A DNA stretch of 64,000 bases from Bradyrhizobium sp. 139 (GCF_023074175.1 NZ_JADPKS010000091.1:1-64000); one strand, 5' to 3'. Counted from the stretch's first letter, positions 25,444 through 34,772 are shown. Notes: generated from the sequence alone by a model not told the origin. Numbers and translations are program-made.

Positions 25444-26820
25444 CTACACCGCCTTCACCGTCACCCGCAAGCCATCCCGCGGCTTCGGAATCGGCCACAT
25501 CTGCCAGTCCAGCTTGTAGCCCGGCTCCAGCGACACCTCGATGTTCTGCAAGAAGTGCCGCGCGAAGCACTTTGCCTGCATGTAGGCAAAGTGCAGGCCG
25601 AGGCACATATGCGCGCCGCCGCCGAACGGCACCCAGGCGAAACGATGCCTGTTGCGCTGGGCGTCCTCGGTGAAGCGCAAGGGATCGAAGCGATCCGGCT
25701 CCGGCCAGATGTCCTTCATGTGGTGCGTATAGAGCGGATTGACGCCGACCGCGGTGCCGGCGGGAATCGTAAATCCCTTGAAGGTGAAATCGCGCATCGC
25801 ACGTCGCGGCATCGACGGCACCGGCGGCTTGATCCGCAACGCTTCCTTGAACGCCATCTCCGACAGCGGCATCTTCTCGAGATCGTCGAAGCTGCTCGGC
25901 GCATCCGGAGCGAGCCCGAGCGCCAGAACCTCGGCGCGCAGCCTGCTCTGCCAATCCGGATTTGCGGCGAGCTCGCCGACGAAGGACGTCAGCGACGAGG
26001 TCAGCGTGTCGTGCGCCGCCATCATCAAAAAGCTCATGTGGTCGATGATGTCCTGTTCGGAAAGCAGGGCGCCATCTTCATGTGTGGCGCGGCAGAGCTG
26101 GGAGAACAGATCATCGCCGCCGTGATTGCCGCGTCGCAGCGGAATCTGCTCGCGGAAATAGGCGACGATGCGCTTGCGCCCGCTGACGCCGGCCGCCATC
26201 TGCGTGCCCGGCAGCGGTCGGCGGATCGGAGCGACGGCAGCCGCGACCATATCGACGAAAGCGCGGTTGATCTCGTCGACCTCCGGCCCGATATCGGCAC
26301 CGAGGAAGGACACGGCGGCAAGGTCGAGCGTGAGCTGCTTCATTGCCGGATAAAGCTGCATCTCGCCGGGCCTGGCCTTCCACTGCGCGACGCGCGCGGC
26401 GATGCCGCTGTCGAGATCGCTGAGATAGGATTTCATCGGTCCTGACTTGAACGCGACCGACAGCGCCTTGCGATGCAGGCGGTGCTCGTCGAAATCGAGC
26501 AGCATCAATCCGCGCGGAAACAGCAGGCCGAGCACCTTGTTCCAGCCGTGCGTCGAGGAGAACAGTTTTTGCTGGTCGAACATCACGAGTTCGTTGGCCT
26601 CGGGGCCGAGCAGCACGACGTTGGTCTCGCCGAAAACATGGGTGCGGTAGACCGGGCCGTATTTGGCGCCATTCGCCTCGATATGACCCTTGGGGTCGGC
26701 GAGCACCTGAAACGTCTTGCCGATGATCGGCCAGCCCTCGTCGCCGGGGATGTGCGTCAGCTCGTTGCGCTTGGGCGCGGTGAAACCGAGCGCAGGGGCG
26801 GCGACATTCTGCATCGACAT
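25444..26820 (-). CDS. Cytochrome P450
   Basis: A 458-residue soluble P450. Heme-binding loop FGGGAHMCLG with Cys406 as thiolate ligand, ExxR motif EALR (Glu326, Arg329), I-helix oxygen-activation motif AAHDT (268-272), and the PERF-like DRFDPLRF. The N-terminus (GDEGWPIIGKTFQVLADP) and overall form resemble the CYP120/CYP26-like bacterial group, which hydroxylate isoprenoid or retinoid-like lipids; that substrate is an inference. GGAGCAATCGTC precedes the ATG. No ferredoxin or reductase gene is adjacent, so it must borrow electron partners. A palindromic repeat lies upstream. Confidence 0.93.
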   Translation of the reverse strand: MSMQNVAAPALGFTAPKRNELTHIPGDEGWPIIGKTFQVLADPKGHIEANGAKYGPVYRTHVFGETNVVLLGPEANELVMFDQQKLFSSTHGWNKVLGLLFPRGLMLLDFDEHRLHRKALSVAFKSGPMKSYLSDLDSGIAARVAQWKARPGEMQLYPAMKQLTLDLAAVSFLGADIGPEVDEINRAFVDMVAAAVAPIRRPLPGTQMAAGVSGRKRIVAYFREQIPLRRGNHGGDDLFSQLCRATHEDGALLSEQDIIDHMSFLMMAAHDTLTSSLTSFVGELAANPDWQSRLRAEVLALGLAPDAPSSFDDLEKMPLSEMAFKEALRIKPPVPSMPRRAMRDFTFKGFTIPAGTAVGVNPLYTHHMKDIWPEPDRFDPLRFTEDAQRNRHRFAWVPFGGGAHMCLGLHFAYMQAKCFARHFLQNIEVSLEPGYKLDWQMWPIPKPRDGLRVTVKAV

Positions 26821-26892
26821 GACGATTGCTCCGGTTGGCTAATCCAACATAACACAATCCGGGTCCGCTGGCGCGGCGGTGCTTCGCTGCGG

Positions 26893-27026
26893 CCATCCTT
26901 CGAGACGCCCGCCTTTGGCAGGCCCTCAGGATGAGGATGAGGTTTGCGGCAGCAGTTTCAACAGACACCGAAGCCGCCTAGCCTCATCCTGAGGAGACCG
27001 CGCAGCGGTCGTCTCGAAGGACGAGG
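26893..27026. repeat. Palindromic repeat, family B
   Basis: Left arm CCATCCTTCGAGACGCCCGCC...CTCAGGATGAGG and right arm CCTCATCCTGAGGAGACCGC...GTCTCGAAGGACGAGG are inverted relatives separated by about 40 bases. A relative is at 47924-48050. It lies between the P450 promoter region and the stop of the LLM oxidoreductase gene. Confidence 0.8.
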
Positions 27027-27051
27027 CGTTCACTGAGGTCGGGCCCTGAGC

Positions 27052-28287
27052 CTACCGCTTCGCCGCTTCCTTCTGCAAATCCGGGGCATTGACGGCGGGA
27101 ATGGCGACGCGGCCGACGCCGGTCACCTTGAGCGCCTCGGCAGCCTTCTCGTTCTCCATGATCTTGGCCATCACGGCCTGACCGGCGCGATCGAAGATCG
27201 CACGGTTCTCGATCACGAATTTTTGCGACTTGCGCAGGCCGTCGATGTAGCCGTTGATCTCCGGCACGACGTAGCGCGCGACCAGATCCCAGCTCCGGCG
27301 CGTGTTCTCCGGATTGGCCCAGTCGTGCACGAAGCCGATGACGGCGCCGACGCCGCCGGACACCTGCATCACGTTCTTGATCATTTTGACCAGATCGTCC
27401 GGGGTGCCGATGACAGACGCGGCGCCGTCGACGAAGGCGGTCTTGTCCACGGCCTCATCAGGCGAGGCGAACGCGGTCAGGCCCGGCCGCTGCAGCGTGC
27501 CGACATTATATTCGTTGTGCCAGCGCATCAGGCCGGCGCCGGCTTCGCGGCGCGCCTGCTCGCGGGTCTCGGCGAGGTGCCAGGTCAGCAGCACGCGCCA
27601 GTTCGCCCGATCCACTTTTGTGCCGTGCTTCTTGGCGGCATCCTCGGCGAACTGCCATTGCTGTTGCAGCGACATCAATCCCTGCGTCGTCATCGAGCCC
27701 AGCGAGATGATGCCGATGCCGTATTTGCCGGCGAGCGTCATGCCGGAGGGCGAGATCTGCGACGCCACCACGAACGGCATCTCCTCCTGCAACGGCAGGA
27801 TCTGGAGCGCGGCGTCGTTCATCGTGAACCAGTCGCTCCTGGCGGTGATGCGCTCGCCATTGAAGAGACGGCGGATCACGCCGATGGCCTCGTCCTGGCG
27901 GTCGCGCTGAGTCATCGGGTCGATGCCGAGCGTGTGCGCGTCCGACGCAAGCGCGCCGGGACCGGACCCGAAAATGGCGCGGCCGCCGGTCATGTGATCG
28001 AGCTGCACCATGCGCTGCGCGACGTTGTAGGGATGATGATAGGGCAGCGACACCACGCCGGTGCCGAGCTTGATGCGCTTGGTGCGTTCGCCGGCCGCCG
28101 CCAGAAACATCTCGGGCGAGGCGATCATCTCCCAGCCGGAGGAATGGTGCTCGCCGCACCAGAACTCGTCATAGCCGAGCGCGTCGAGCTGCTCGACGAG
28201 GTCGAGATCGCGCCGGAACTGGAGCATCGGATGCTCCCCGATCGGATGATGCGGGGCAAGGAAGGCTCCGAATTTCAGGCGCGCCAT
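27052..28287 (-). CDS. LLM-class flavin-dependent monooxygenase
   Basis: A 411-residue luciferase-like TIM-barrel protein. It begins MARLKFGAFLAPHHPIGEHP, continues YDEFWCGEHHSSGWEMIASP and shows LGTGVVSLPYHHPYNVAQRM and GPGALASDAHTLGIDP, the flavin/phosphate-binding segments of bacterial LLM oxidases such as alkanal and limonene-type monooxygenases. GGAGTGAACGCC precedes the ATG, which fixes the start; a longer frame to 28395 lacks support. It needs FMNH2 from a separate reductase not seen here. It is divergent from the MFS exporter with about 240 bases between starts, so shared regulation is possible. Confidence 0.9.
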   Translation of the reverse strand: MARLKFGAFLAPHHPIGEHPMLQFRRDLDLVEQLDALGYDEFWCGEHHSSGWEMIASPEMFLAAAGERTKRIKLGTGVVSLPYHHPYNVAQRMVQLDHMTGGRAIFGSGPGALASDAHTLGIDPMTQRDRQDEAIGVIRRLFNGERITARSDWFTMNDAALQILPLQEEMPFVVASQISPSGMTLAGKYGIGIISLGSMTTQGLMSLQQQWQFAEDAAKKHGTKVDRANWRVLLTWHLAETREQARREAGAGLMRWHNEYNVGTLQRPGLTAFASPDEAVDKTAFVDGAASVIGTPDDLVKMIKNVMQVSGGVGAVIGFVHDWANPENTRRSWDLVARYVVPEINGYIDGLRKSQKFVIENRAIFDRAGQAVMAKIMENEKAAEALKVTGVGRVAIPAVNAPDLQKEAAKR

Positions 28288-28525
28288 GGCGTTCACTCCG
28301 GCTCGATTTCTTGTTTGTTGAGGCTGCGAAGCTACGTGCTGGGAAGAGCGAACGCAATCGCACGATGTCCCGTGCGGCGGAATGCAGGCATGCAATGAGG
28401 CGCCTCTTCTCCCTCGCTCCGTTCTTGGCGGAGAGGCAAAGAGCGCGAGTCCTACCTCTGAGGTAATCGCGGCACCGCCTAGGGTTTGCGACTATCGGCG
28501 GCGAAATTCGAAGGCTCGCGCGCCG

Positions 28526-29938
28526 ATGCATCAAACCGTCACAAAGCAAATCGATGCGTCCCGGCGCTGGTGGGTGCTAGGGATCGTCGTTGCCGCCCAG
28601 TTCATGTTCGGCGTCGACGCCTTCGTCGTGAATGTCGCCATCCCCACCATCGCCGTCGATCTGCACGCGTCGTCGGCGCAGATCGAATCCGTCATCGCGA
28701 TCTATTTGATCGGCTATGCCACGCTGGTCGTCACCGGCGGCCGCCTTGGCGACATCCATGGCACCAGGAATGTGTTCCTGGCCGGCGTGCTCGGCTTCAC
28801 CCTGGCGTCGCTGTGGTGCGGCCTCGCGCAATCCGGCGCGGAGCTGATCATCGCGCGGCTGGCGCAGGGCGCGACCGCGGCGCTGATGGTGCCGCAGGTG
28901 CTGGCGACGCTGCATCTGCTGTTCACCGACGACTCGCGCAGCCGCGCTTTCGCCATCTACGGCATTGTGCTCGGGCTTGCGGGGGCCGCGGGCTTCCTGC
29001 TCGGTGGTCTCCTGGTCACGGTCGACCTCGGCGGCACCGGCTGGCGTTCGGTGTTCTTCGTCAACGTGCCATGCGGGCTCGTTATTGCGGCAGCCGCCTG
29101 GCGCATCATGCCGTCGGTGCCGCGCCGGGCCGGAACGCGGCTCGACATCAGGGGCAGCATGGTCCTGTTCGCCGGACTGCTTTGCCTGATCGGGCCGCTG
29201 CTGTTCGGTCACGATGTCGGCTGGGCGCCTTGGCTGTGGGCGGTGATGGCGATCGGCTGTGTGGTCCTTGTTGCGTTTTTGAAGCTCGAGCATGCGGTGG
29301 CGCGCGGCGGCGGCATGCCGCTGATCGATCTGACGCTGCTGTCCGACGCAGCCTTCCTGCGCGGGCTCGGCGCGGCGTTCTTCTTCTTCGCCGCCAACCT
29401 CTCGTTCTATCTGGTCATGACGCTATTCATGCAGCGGGCCCTGAAGATCCCACCGCTCTTGGCCGGCATCGCCTTTATTCCGCTTGCGCTCGCCTTTGTC
29501 GTCGCCTCGCGCCACAGCGGCGCGCGGGCGAGGCATCGCGGCAACAAGGTGTTGATCGAAGGCTGCGCGCTCCAGATCGCCGGTCTTGTCGCGCTCGCGT
29601 TTGTTGCGGGCTGGATCGATACGCCGACGCCGATTGAGCTCGCGCTCACCATGATCATCTTCGGCTACGGCCAGGGGCTGGTGATGGCGCCGCTCTCCGG
29701 TGCCGTGCTTTCGACGGTGAAGCCGGTTGCCGCAGGCTCAGCCTCCGGCATGTACGGCACCACTGCGCAGATCGGAAATGCGGCCGGAGTGGCCGCAATC
29801 GGCGCGGCGTTCTTCATCATTGAGGCGTTGCAATCAGCGCGCGCAGGATTCGTCGCCTCGCTCGCCATGTTTGCGACGTTGATCATGATCTGCGCCGCAT
29901 TTCTGGCGTGGATGCGCCGCGCATCTGCACGAAGTTGA
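28526..29938 (+). CDS. MFS transporter, DHA2 (EmrB/QacA-like, 14-TM) family
   Basis: A 470-residue membrane exporter. The N-terminus QFMFGVDAFVVNVAIPTIAV carries the D1-type motif of DHA2 drug:proton antiporters, followed by GGRLGDIHGTRNVFLAG (motif A) and GIVLGLAGAAGFLLGG (motif C). Fourteen hydrophobic segments can be counted. No membrane-fusion (EmrA/HlyD) gene is adjacent, so it is probably an inner-membrane pump acting alone. Start ATG 28526 lacks a strong ribosome site; the longer frame to 28382 is non-membrane sequence. Substrate unknown. Confidence 0.9.
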   Translation: MHQTVTKQIDASRRWWVLGIVVAAQFMFGVDAFVVNVAIPTIAVDLHASSAQIESVIAIYLIGYATLVVTGGRLGDIHGTRNVFLAGVLGFTLASLWCGLAQSGAELIIARLAQGATAALMVPQVLATLHLLFTDDSRSRAFAIYGIVLGLAGAAGFLLGGLLVTVDLGGTGWRSVFFVNVPCGLVIAAAAWRIMPSVPRRAGTRLDIRGSMVLFAGLLCLIGPLLFGHDVGWAPWLWAVMAIGCVVLVAFLKLEHAVARGGGMPLIDLTLLSDAAFLRGLGAAFFFFAANLSFYLVMTLFMQRALKIPPLLAGIAFIPLALAFVVASRHSGARARHRGNKVLIEGCALQIAGLVALAFVAGWIDTPTPIELALTMIIFGYGQGLVMAPLSGAVLSTVKPVAAGSASGMYGTTAQIGNAAGVAAIGAAFFIIEALQSARAGFVASLAMFATLIMICAAFLAWMRRASARS

Positions 29939-30079
29939 AGCATTGCGGTGAATACATGCGGATTCCTGCGGTTTTCCCGTGTTTCCGCGCGGATCGACAG
30001 CACACGGCCTTTTTATTTTGCACCGCAGCAACTATTTGGTTTGGGTGGACGTTGGAAGTTTCCCCCAGCAGGAGTTGCC

Positions 30080-31258
30080 GTGTCGCTTGCCAGAAATGTC
30101 GAACTTTTGAGACGTCTGCCAAGGCTGGGCGGTCTGCGCTTTGCCGAGTTGGGCCAGAGCGCCGATTCATCCAGCCCGTTGGAAGAAGTGACGAGCTTCG
30201 GCAGCAATCCCGGCAATCTGCGCATGTTCGCATTCGTGCCGGCGCAACTCCAGAATCCGCGCGCGCTCGTCGTCGTGCTGCATGGCTGCGGCCAGACCGC
30301 AGCTGCTTACGATCTCGGCGCGGGATGGTCGACGCTCGCGAGGCATTACGGATTCGCGCTGGTGATGCCCGAGCAGCAGCGCATCAACAACAGCAACACC
30401 TGCTTCAACTGGTTCAATCCGGAAGACACTGCGCGGGACAGCGGCGAGGCGCAGTCGATCCGCGAAATGATCGCGCATATGGCCGAGGCGCACCGGATTG
30501 ATCCCAGGCGCATCTTCATCACCGGTCTTTCCGCCGGCGGCGGCATGACGTCGGTGATGCTCGCGACCTATCCCGAAGTCTTCGCGGCCGGCGCGGTGAT
30601 CGCCGGATTGCCCTATGGCATCGCCTCGAACCTGCGCGAAGCCCTGGACGGCATGTTCCATTCGCCGGCGCGGCCGGAGCGCGAGCTCGGCGATTTCGTG
30701 CGGCGCGCCTCGAATCATCGCGGGCCGTGGCCGAAGATGTCGGTGTGGCATGGCAGCGCCGATCGCACCGTCAATCCCGGCAATGCCAACGAGATCGTCA
30801 AGCAGTGGCTCGATTTGCACGATCTGCCGGCCGCGCCGATGGCGGAGACCAATGTCGATGGCTATCCGCGCCAGGCCTGGTGGAACAAGGACGGCGAAAC
30901 CCTGGTCGAGTCCTATGCCATCACCGACATGGCGCATGGCATGCCGCTCGGCCTCGCCGACAGCGATCAGCGCTACGGCATGGAAGGCACGTTCCTAATC
31001 GAGGCCGGCATCTCCTCGTCGTATCATATCGCGAAGTTCTTCGGCCTCACCGGCTGGATTCCCGACGCGGCCGGGAAGAAGGTCGAGGCCAAGCCTGCGA
31101 CGACGAAGCCGGCGCTTTCACCCGCGCCGCATCTCGCCCGCTCGATCCGCGCGGCCGTCGCCGAGCAGCCGGCCGGGCCGAAGCGCGAGGAGGCTCGCGG
31201 CTTCGATCTCGGCCAGATCATCACGCGCGCGCTGACCGCCGCGGGATTGATGAAGTAG
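30080..31258 (+). CDS. PHB depolymerase-family esterase (extracellular-type catalytic domain)
   Basis: A 392-residue alpha/beta-hydrolase of the esterase/PHB depolymerase family. GTG 30080 follows AGGAG at good spacing and is preferred over an upstream frame start. Catalytic residues: nucleophile Ser151 in GLSAGGGM, Asp228 in HGSADRTVNPG, His286 in DMAHGMP; the oxyanion segment is VVLHGCGQTA (residues 65-74). An Ala/Pro/Lys-rich stretch (about 325-360) precedes a short C-terminal helix (ARGFDLGQIITRALTAAGLM). No signal peptide is visible despite homology to extracellular enzymes, so a cytoplasmic or phasin-linked role is possible. Nearby PhaZ (41.4 kb) is the other PHA-related gene. Confidence 0.88.
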   Translation: MSLARNVELLRRLPRLGGLRFAELGQSADSSSPLEEVTSFGSNPGNLRMFAFVPAQLQNPRALVVVLHGCGQTAAAYDLGAGWSTLARHYGFALVMPEQQRINNSNTCFNWFNPEDTARDSGEAQSIREMIAHMAEAHRIDPRRIFITGLSAGGGMTSVMLATYPEVFAAGAVIAGLPYGIASNLREALDGMFHSPARPERELGDFVRRASNHRGPWPKMSVWHGSADRTVNPGNANEIVKQWLDLHDLPAAPMAETNVDGYPRQAWWNKDGETLVESYAITDMAHGMPLGLADSDQRYGMEGTFLIEAGISSSYHIAKFFGLTGWIPDAAGKKVEAKPATTKPALSPAPHLARSIRAAVAEQPAGPKREEARGFDLGQIITRALTAAGLMK

Positions 31259-31259
31259 T

Positions 31260-31414
31260 GTCGTCCCGGGCAAGCGCGCCCCAAGCGCGCGCCGATCCGG
31301 GACCCATACTCCCAGGACAAAGTTAGGCGCGAAAGCTCAACGCCGAATCTCCGCAACCACGACTTCCTGTGGTTATGGATCCCGGATCCGCGCTTGCGCT
31401 TGTCCGGGACGACA
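31260..31414. repeat. Palindromic repeat, family A
   Basis: Begins GTCGTCCCGGGCAAGCGC and ends TTGTCCGGGACGAC, the reverse complement, with GATCCGGGACCCAT and ATGGATCCCGGATC as inner inverted arms. Between the convergent esterase and ABM-domain genes. Confidence 0.85.
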
Positions 31415-31453
31415 GCTGAGTTTGTGGCGGCGCTGTCGCCCCGGCCCTCAAAG

Positions 31454-31756
31454 CTACGTGGTCTGATCGACCCACTCGATCGGGGTCGCCGTCACCTCGC
31501 CGCCGGCGACCTTCCGCGTCACCTCCTGATAGGCCTTGAAGAAGTCGCGCGATTGCAGCGCTTTTTGCGCGGCATCATCGGCGACGCTGGCAAGGTGGAA
31601 ATAGCTGCCGTCGTCGCGGTTCTTCAGGACACGGTAGCCGATCCGCCCCTTCAGCTCCGGATCGCCGTCGATCGCCTTGACGAAGCGGCCGATCTCCTGG
31701 TGCCAGGCTTCCGTCGTACCGTTCCTGAATTCGTATCTGATCATGAAGTGCTTCAT
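31454..31756 (-). CDS. Small ferredoxin-fold protein (ABM-like monooxygenase/DUF family)
   Basis: A 100-residue protein (MKHFMIRYEFRNGTTEAWHQ...). The pattern of strand-helix-strand and the TEAWHQEIGRF / DDGSYFHLASVADD segments suggests a dimeric alpha+beta barrel like antibiotic-biosynthesis monooxygenases. CAGGGAGCG precedes the ATG. It is divergent from an HxlR regulator with about 130 bases between starts, a classic target/regulator layout; HxlR-family proteins often control small oxidoreductases or reactive-carbonyl responses. Enzymatic function not proven. Confidence 0.75.
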   Translation of the reverse strand: MKHFMIRYEFRNGTTEAWHQEIGRFVKAIDGDPELKGRIGYRVLKNRDDGSYFHLASVADDAAQKALQSRDFFKAYQEVTRKVAGGEVTATPIEWVDQTT

Positions 31757-31813
31757 GTGACGCTCCCTGTTCATCATGTGCGTCATCATCTGCGGCTTGC
31801 GCGCGATCCTGCA

Positions 31814-31840
31814 AGTATGGACAAAATTGATAGTATGGAC
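31814..31840. promoter_or_regulatory. Direct-repeat operator candidate for the HxlR regulator
   Basis: AGTATGGAC occurs twice in the same orientation, at 31814-31822 and 31832-31840, start-to-start distance 18. It lies in the intergenic region between the divergent ABM-like gene and the HxlR-family gene. Bacillus HxlR is reported to act at tandem direct repeats, which fits; binding here is inferred. Confidence 0.5.
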
Positions 31841-31887
31841 TTTTTCGCCGCCGCTCCTATCATCTTCTCCAACGTGGAGGAGACGAC

Positions 31888-32268
31888 ATGGCCAAGGAAA
31901 GGGCAAAGGCAACCGCAGCTCGCACCTGCCCGGTCGCGGCTTTTCAAAAAATGATCAGCGGCAAGTACAAGCTCCGCATCGTCTGGGACCTCAAGGACGG
32001 TCCGCGCCGCTACGGCGAGATCCGCAGCGGCCTGCTGCGCGGCACGGAGGGCAGCGCCGAGATCACCCCGCGCGTGCTCAGCCGCGAATTGAAGGCGCTG
32101 ACGCAGAGCGGCCTGATCGACCGCAAGGATTTCGGCGAGGTGCCGCCCAAGGTCGAATATCGTCTGACCCGCAAGGGCAAGAGCTTTGTGCCGGTCGTCG
32201 CCGCGATCCGTGAATGGGGCGACCGTCATCTCGGTGAGGCGCCGCCGCTGGCGGACGCCGCCGAGTAA
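31888..32268 (+). CDS. HxlR-family winged-helix transcriptional regulator
   Basis: A 126-residue regulator with the HxlR signature: a single N-terminal Cys (RTCPVAAFQKMISGKYKLRI), the winged helix (RRYGEIRSGL, ITPRVLSRELKALTQSGLI, RKDFGEVPPKVEYRLTRKGK) and a dimerisation helix. Cys14 is the expected redox- or electrophile-sensing residue of the HypR/QorR type; this is from family knowledge. GTGGAGGAGACG precedes the ATG. It is divergent from the ABM-like gene and stops 3 bases from the convergent MBL-fold gene. Confidence 0.9.
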   Translation: MAKERAKATAARTCPVAAFQKMISGKYKLRIVWDLKDGPRRYGEIRSGLLRGTEGSAEITPRVLSRELKALTQSGLIDRKDFGEVPPKVEYRLTRKGKSFVPVVAAIREWGDRHLGEAPPLADAAE

Positions 32269-32271
32269 AGC

Positions 32272-32952
32272 TCACATCTCGCCGGTGATGAACGGATTGG
32301 TCATCCGCTCCTGGCCGATGCTCGAGCCGGCACCATGGCCGCAGATGAAGCCGACATCGTCCCCGAGCGGCAGCAGCTTGGTCTTGATCGAGTTGATCAG
32401 CGTCGCGTGACTGCCGCCGGGCAAATCGGTGCGGCCGACCGAGCCCGCGAACAGGACGTCGCCGACATGGGCGAAACGCAAGTCTTTGTTGAAGAAGACC
32501 ACGCTGCCGGGCGAGTGGCCGGGGCAGTGGAAAATGTCGAACTGCAAGCCGCCGATCGACACGGCATCGCCTTCGTCGAGCCAGCGGTCCGGCGCGAAAT
32601 TGCGCCCGCCGGTCATGCCGAAGCGCGCGCCGCTCTCGACCACGTTGTCGAGCAGGAACTTGTCGGCGAGATGCGGGCCCTCGATCGGCACCTTCAGCGC
32701 ATCGCGCAATTCGGCCGCGCCGCCGACATGGTCGATATGGCCGTGCGTCAGCCAGATCTTCTCCACGGTGACGCCGGTCTGCTTGATCGCGTCCAGAATC
32801 TTCGGCACGTCGCCGCCGGGGTCGATCACCACAGCCTTCTTAGAAGGTTCATCCCAGATGATGGTGCAGTTCTGCTCGAACAGCGTCACGGGAACGATGA
32901 TCGCGCCGGCCTTGGCTTGTTCGGACGGGTGGGTGTCGTTTTGCTCGGTCAT
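32272..32952 (-). CDS. MBL-fold metallo-hydrolase (glyoxalase II-like)
   Basis: A 226-residue metallo-beta-lactamase fold hydrolase. The metal-binding motif LTHGHIDHVGG (His70, His72, Asp74, His75) is complete, with further ligands in FHCPGHSPGS and HVGDVLFAGSVGR. Size and the GRTDLPGGS segment place it with YcbL-type hydroxyacylglutathione hydrolase-like proteins, which cleave thioesters such as S-D-lactoylglutathione. ATG 32952 is preceded by GTGAGGCC; an upstream frame to 33126 is not supported. It is divergent from the GH13 gene at 33125. Confidence 0.9.
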   Translation of the reverse strand: MTEQNDTHPSEQAKAGAIIVPVTLFEQNCTIIWDEPSKKAVVIDPGGDVPKILDAIKQTGVTVEKIWLTHGHIDHVGGAAELRDALKVPIEGPHLADKFLLDNVVESGARFGMTGGRNFAPDRWLDEGDAVSIGGLQFDIFHCPGHSPGSVVFFNKDLRFAHVGDVLFAGSVGRTDLPGGSHATLINSIKTKLLPLGDDVGFICGHGAGSSIGQERMTNPFITGEM

Positions 32953-33124
32953 GGCCTCACAATGCTGATTTTTGCCATGCCGCCAAGCAAAAGATTCGTG
33001 GGCCAGCCCGGGAACAGCCGCACCGATCGGCACACGGCCGTCCCAATTGGCCTGCTGATTTGAACCGGGACGTTGCTCCCGCGTTCTCTCGCGCGAGAAG
33101 CAGATTTCTGGATGGGGTTTCCGC

Positions 33125-34723
33125 ATGGCTCAGAGCGGCGACAATTGGTGGCGCGACGGCATCTTCTATCAGATCTACCCGCGTTCCTTTCAGGACGCGG
33201 ATGGCGACGGCGTTGGCGATCTCGCCGGCATTTTGCGGCGGCTGCCTTACGTGAAATCGCTTGGCGTCGACGCCATCTGGCTGTCGCCGATCTTTCCCTC
33301 GCCGATGGCCGATTTCGGCTACGACATTTCCGACTACACCGGCATCGAGCCGCTGTTCGGCACGATGGCGGATTTCGATGCGCTGCTCGCGGCCGCCCAT
33401 GACAACGGCCTGAAGCTGATCCTCGATCTCGTGCCCAACCACACCTCCGACCAGCATCCCTGGTTCGTCGAGAGCCGATCCTCGCGCGACAATCCCAAAC
33501 GCGACTGGTACATCTGGCGCGATCCGGCGCCCGATGGCGGCGTGCCGAACAACTGGCTGTCCGAGTTCGGCGGCAGCGCGTGGCAGTTCGACGAGACGAC
33601 GGGTCAATATTACTACCACGCCTTCCTCGCCCAGCAGCCGGACCTCAACTGGCGCAATCCGCAAGTTCGCGCCGCGATCTACGACGTGATGCGGTTCTGG
33701 CTGGAGAAAGGCGTCGACGGCTTTCGCGTCGACGTGATCTGGCATCTGATCAAGGACGACGAATTCCGCGACAATCCGCCAAACCCGCATTATGTCGAAG
33801 GCCGGCCGCCGAACGAGAAGATCCTGACGCAATATTCCACCGACCAGGCGGAGGTGCACGACGTCATCGCCGAGATGCGGCGCGTCACGGATGCGTATCG
33901 CGCCCGCGTGCTGATCGGCGAAATCTATCTGCCGCTGCACCGGCTCATGGCCTATTATGGCAACGATCTCACCGGCGCGCAGATGCCGTTCAACTTCGCG
34001 CTGCTCTCGACCTTCTGGAGCGCGCGCTCGATCGAGAAGATCGTCGAGGATTACGAGAAGGCGCTGCCGAAAGGCGCCTGGCCGAACTGGGTGCTTAGCA
34101 ATCACGATCGCCCGCGCGTCGCAAGCCGCGTCGGGCCGGAGCAGGCCCGCGTCGCCGCCATGCTGCTGCTGACGCTGCGCGGCACACCGACGCTCTATTA
34201 CGGCGACGAGATCGGCATGCACCAGGTCGCGATTGCGCCCGAGGACGTGCGCGATCCCTTCGAGAAGAACGTGCCCGGCATCGGTGTCGGCCGCGACGGC
34301 TGTCGCACGCCGATGCAATGGGATTCATCCGGCTTCGCGGGCTTCTCGGACGTCAGGCCGTGGCTGCCGCTGCCCGAGGATCATATCCATGAGAACGTGG
34401 TCAATCTGGAAGCCGATTCGCGTTCGATCCTCAGCTTGTACAAGCGCCTGATCGCGCTGCGGAAGGCCTCTCCGGCGCTGGTCGCAGGCGACTATCATCC
34501 GATCGCCGCGCAAGGCGATCTGCTGGTCTATCGCCGCGAGGCCGAGGGCAGGGCGGTGATCGTCGTGCTCAATCTCGGATCCGGCCCGGTCGCCGTGACT
34601 ACCAGCGAGCTCCGTTTCGGCAGCGAGATCTTGCTGTCGACGTTTCTGGATCGCGAGGGTGAGCGGCTGGAAGGCGTGCTGGATCTGCGCGGCAATGAGG
34701 GTGTGGTGGTAATGCCGTCCTAG
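33125..34723 (+). CDS. GH13 alpha-glucosidase
   Basis: A 532-residue alpha-amylase-family glycoside hydrolase. The four family regions are visible: DLVPNHTS (101-108), GFRVDVIWH (199-207, nucleophile Asp203), IGEIYLP (264-270, acid/base Glu266), SNHDRPR (325-331, Asp328). The opening WWRDGIFYQIYPRSFQDADG is typical of oligo-1,6-glucosidase/alpha-glucosidase (AglA) enzymes that split short alpha-glucosides or trehalose/sucrose analogues. No signal peptide, hence cytoplasmic. The C-terminal beta domain is complete. Followed by a palindromic repeat and then a convergent second GH13 gene. No sugar ABC transporter is adjacent. Confidence 0.93.
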   Translation: MAQSGDNWWRDGIFYQIYPRSFQDADGDGVGDLAGILRRLPYVKSLGVDAIWLSPIFPSPMADFGYDISDYTGIEPLFGTMADFDALLAAAHDNGLKLILDLVPNHTSDQHPWFVESRSSRDNPKRDWYIWRDPAPDGGVPNNWLSEFGGSAWQFDETTGQYYYHAFLAQQPDLNWRNPQVRAAIYDVMRFWLEKGVDGFRVDVIWHLIKDDEFRDNPPNPHYVEGRPPNEKILTQYSTDQAEVHDVIAEMRRVTDAYRARVLIGEIYLPLHRLMAYYGNDLTGAQMPFNFALLSTFWSARSIEKIVEDYEKALPKGAWPNWVLSNHDRPRVASRVGPEQARVAAMLLLTLRGTPTLYYGDEIGMHQVAIAPEDVRDPFEKNVPGIGVGRDGCRTPMQWDSSGFAGFSDVRPWLPLPEDHIHENVVNLEADSRSILSLYKRLIALRKASPALVAGDYHPIAAQGDLLVYRREAEGRAVIVVLNLGSGPVAVTTSELRFGSEILLSTFLDREGERLEGVLDLRGNEGVVVMPS

Positions 34724-34725
34724 CC

Positions 34726-34772
34726 GTCGTCCCGGATCTACGCGCGTTTGAGGCGCGCTTGTCCGGGACGAC
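34726..34772. repeat. Short palindromic repeat, family A
   Basis: GTCGTCCCGGA (34726-34736) pairs with TCCGGGACGAC (ending 34772) with a nested CGCGC/GCGCG stem. It stands between the stops of two convergent GH13 genes, so probably serves both as a terminator-like hairpin. Confidence 0.85.
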
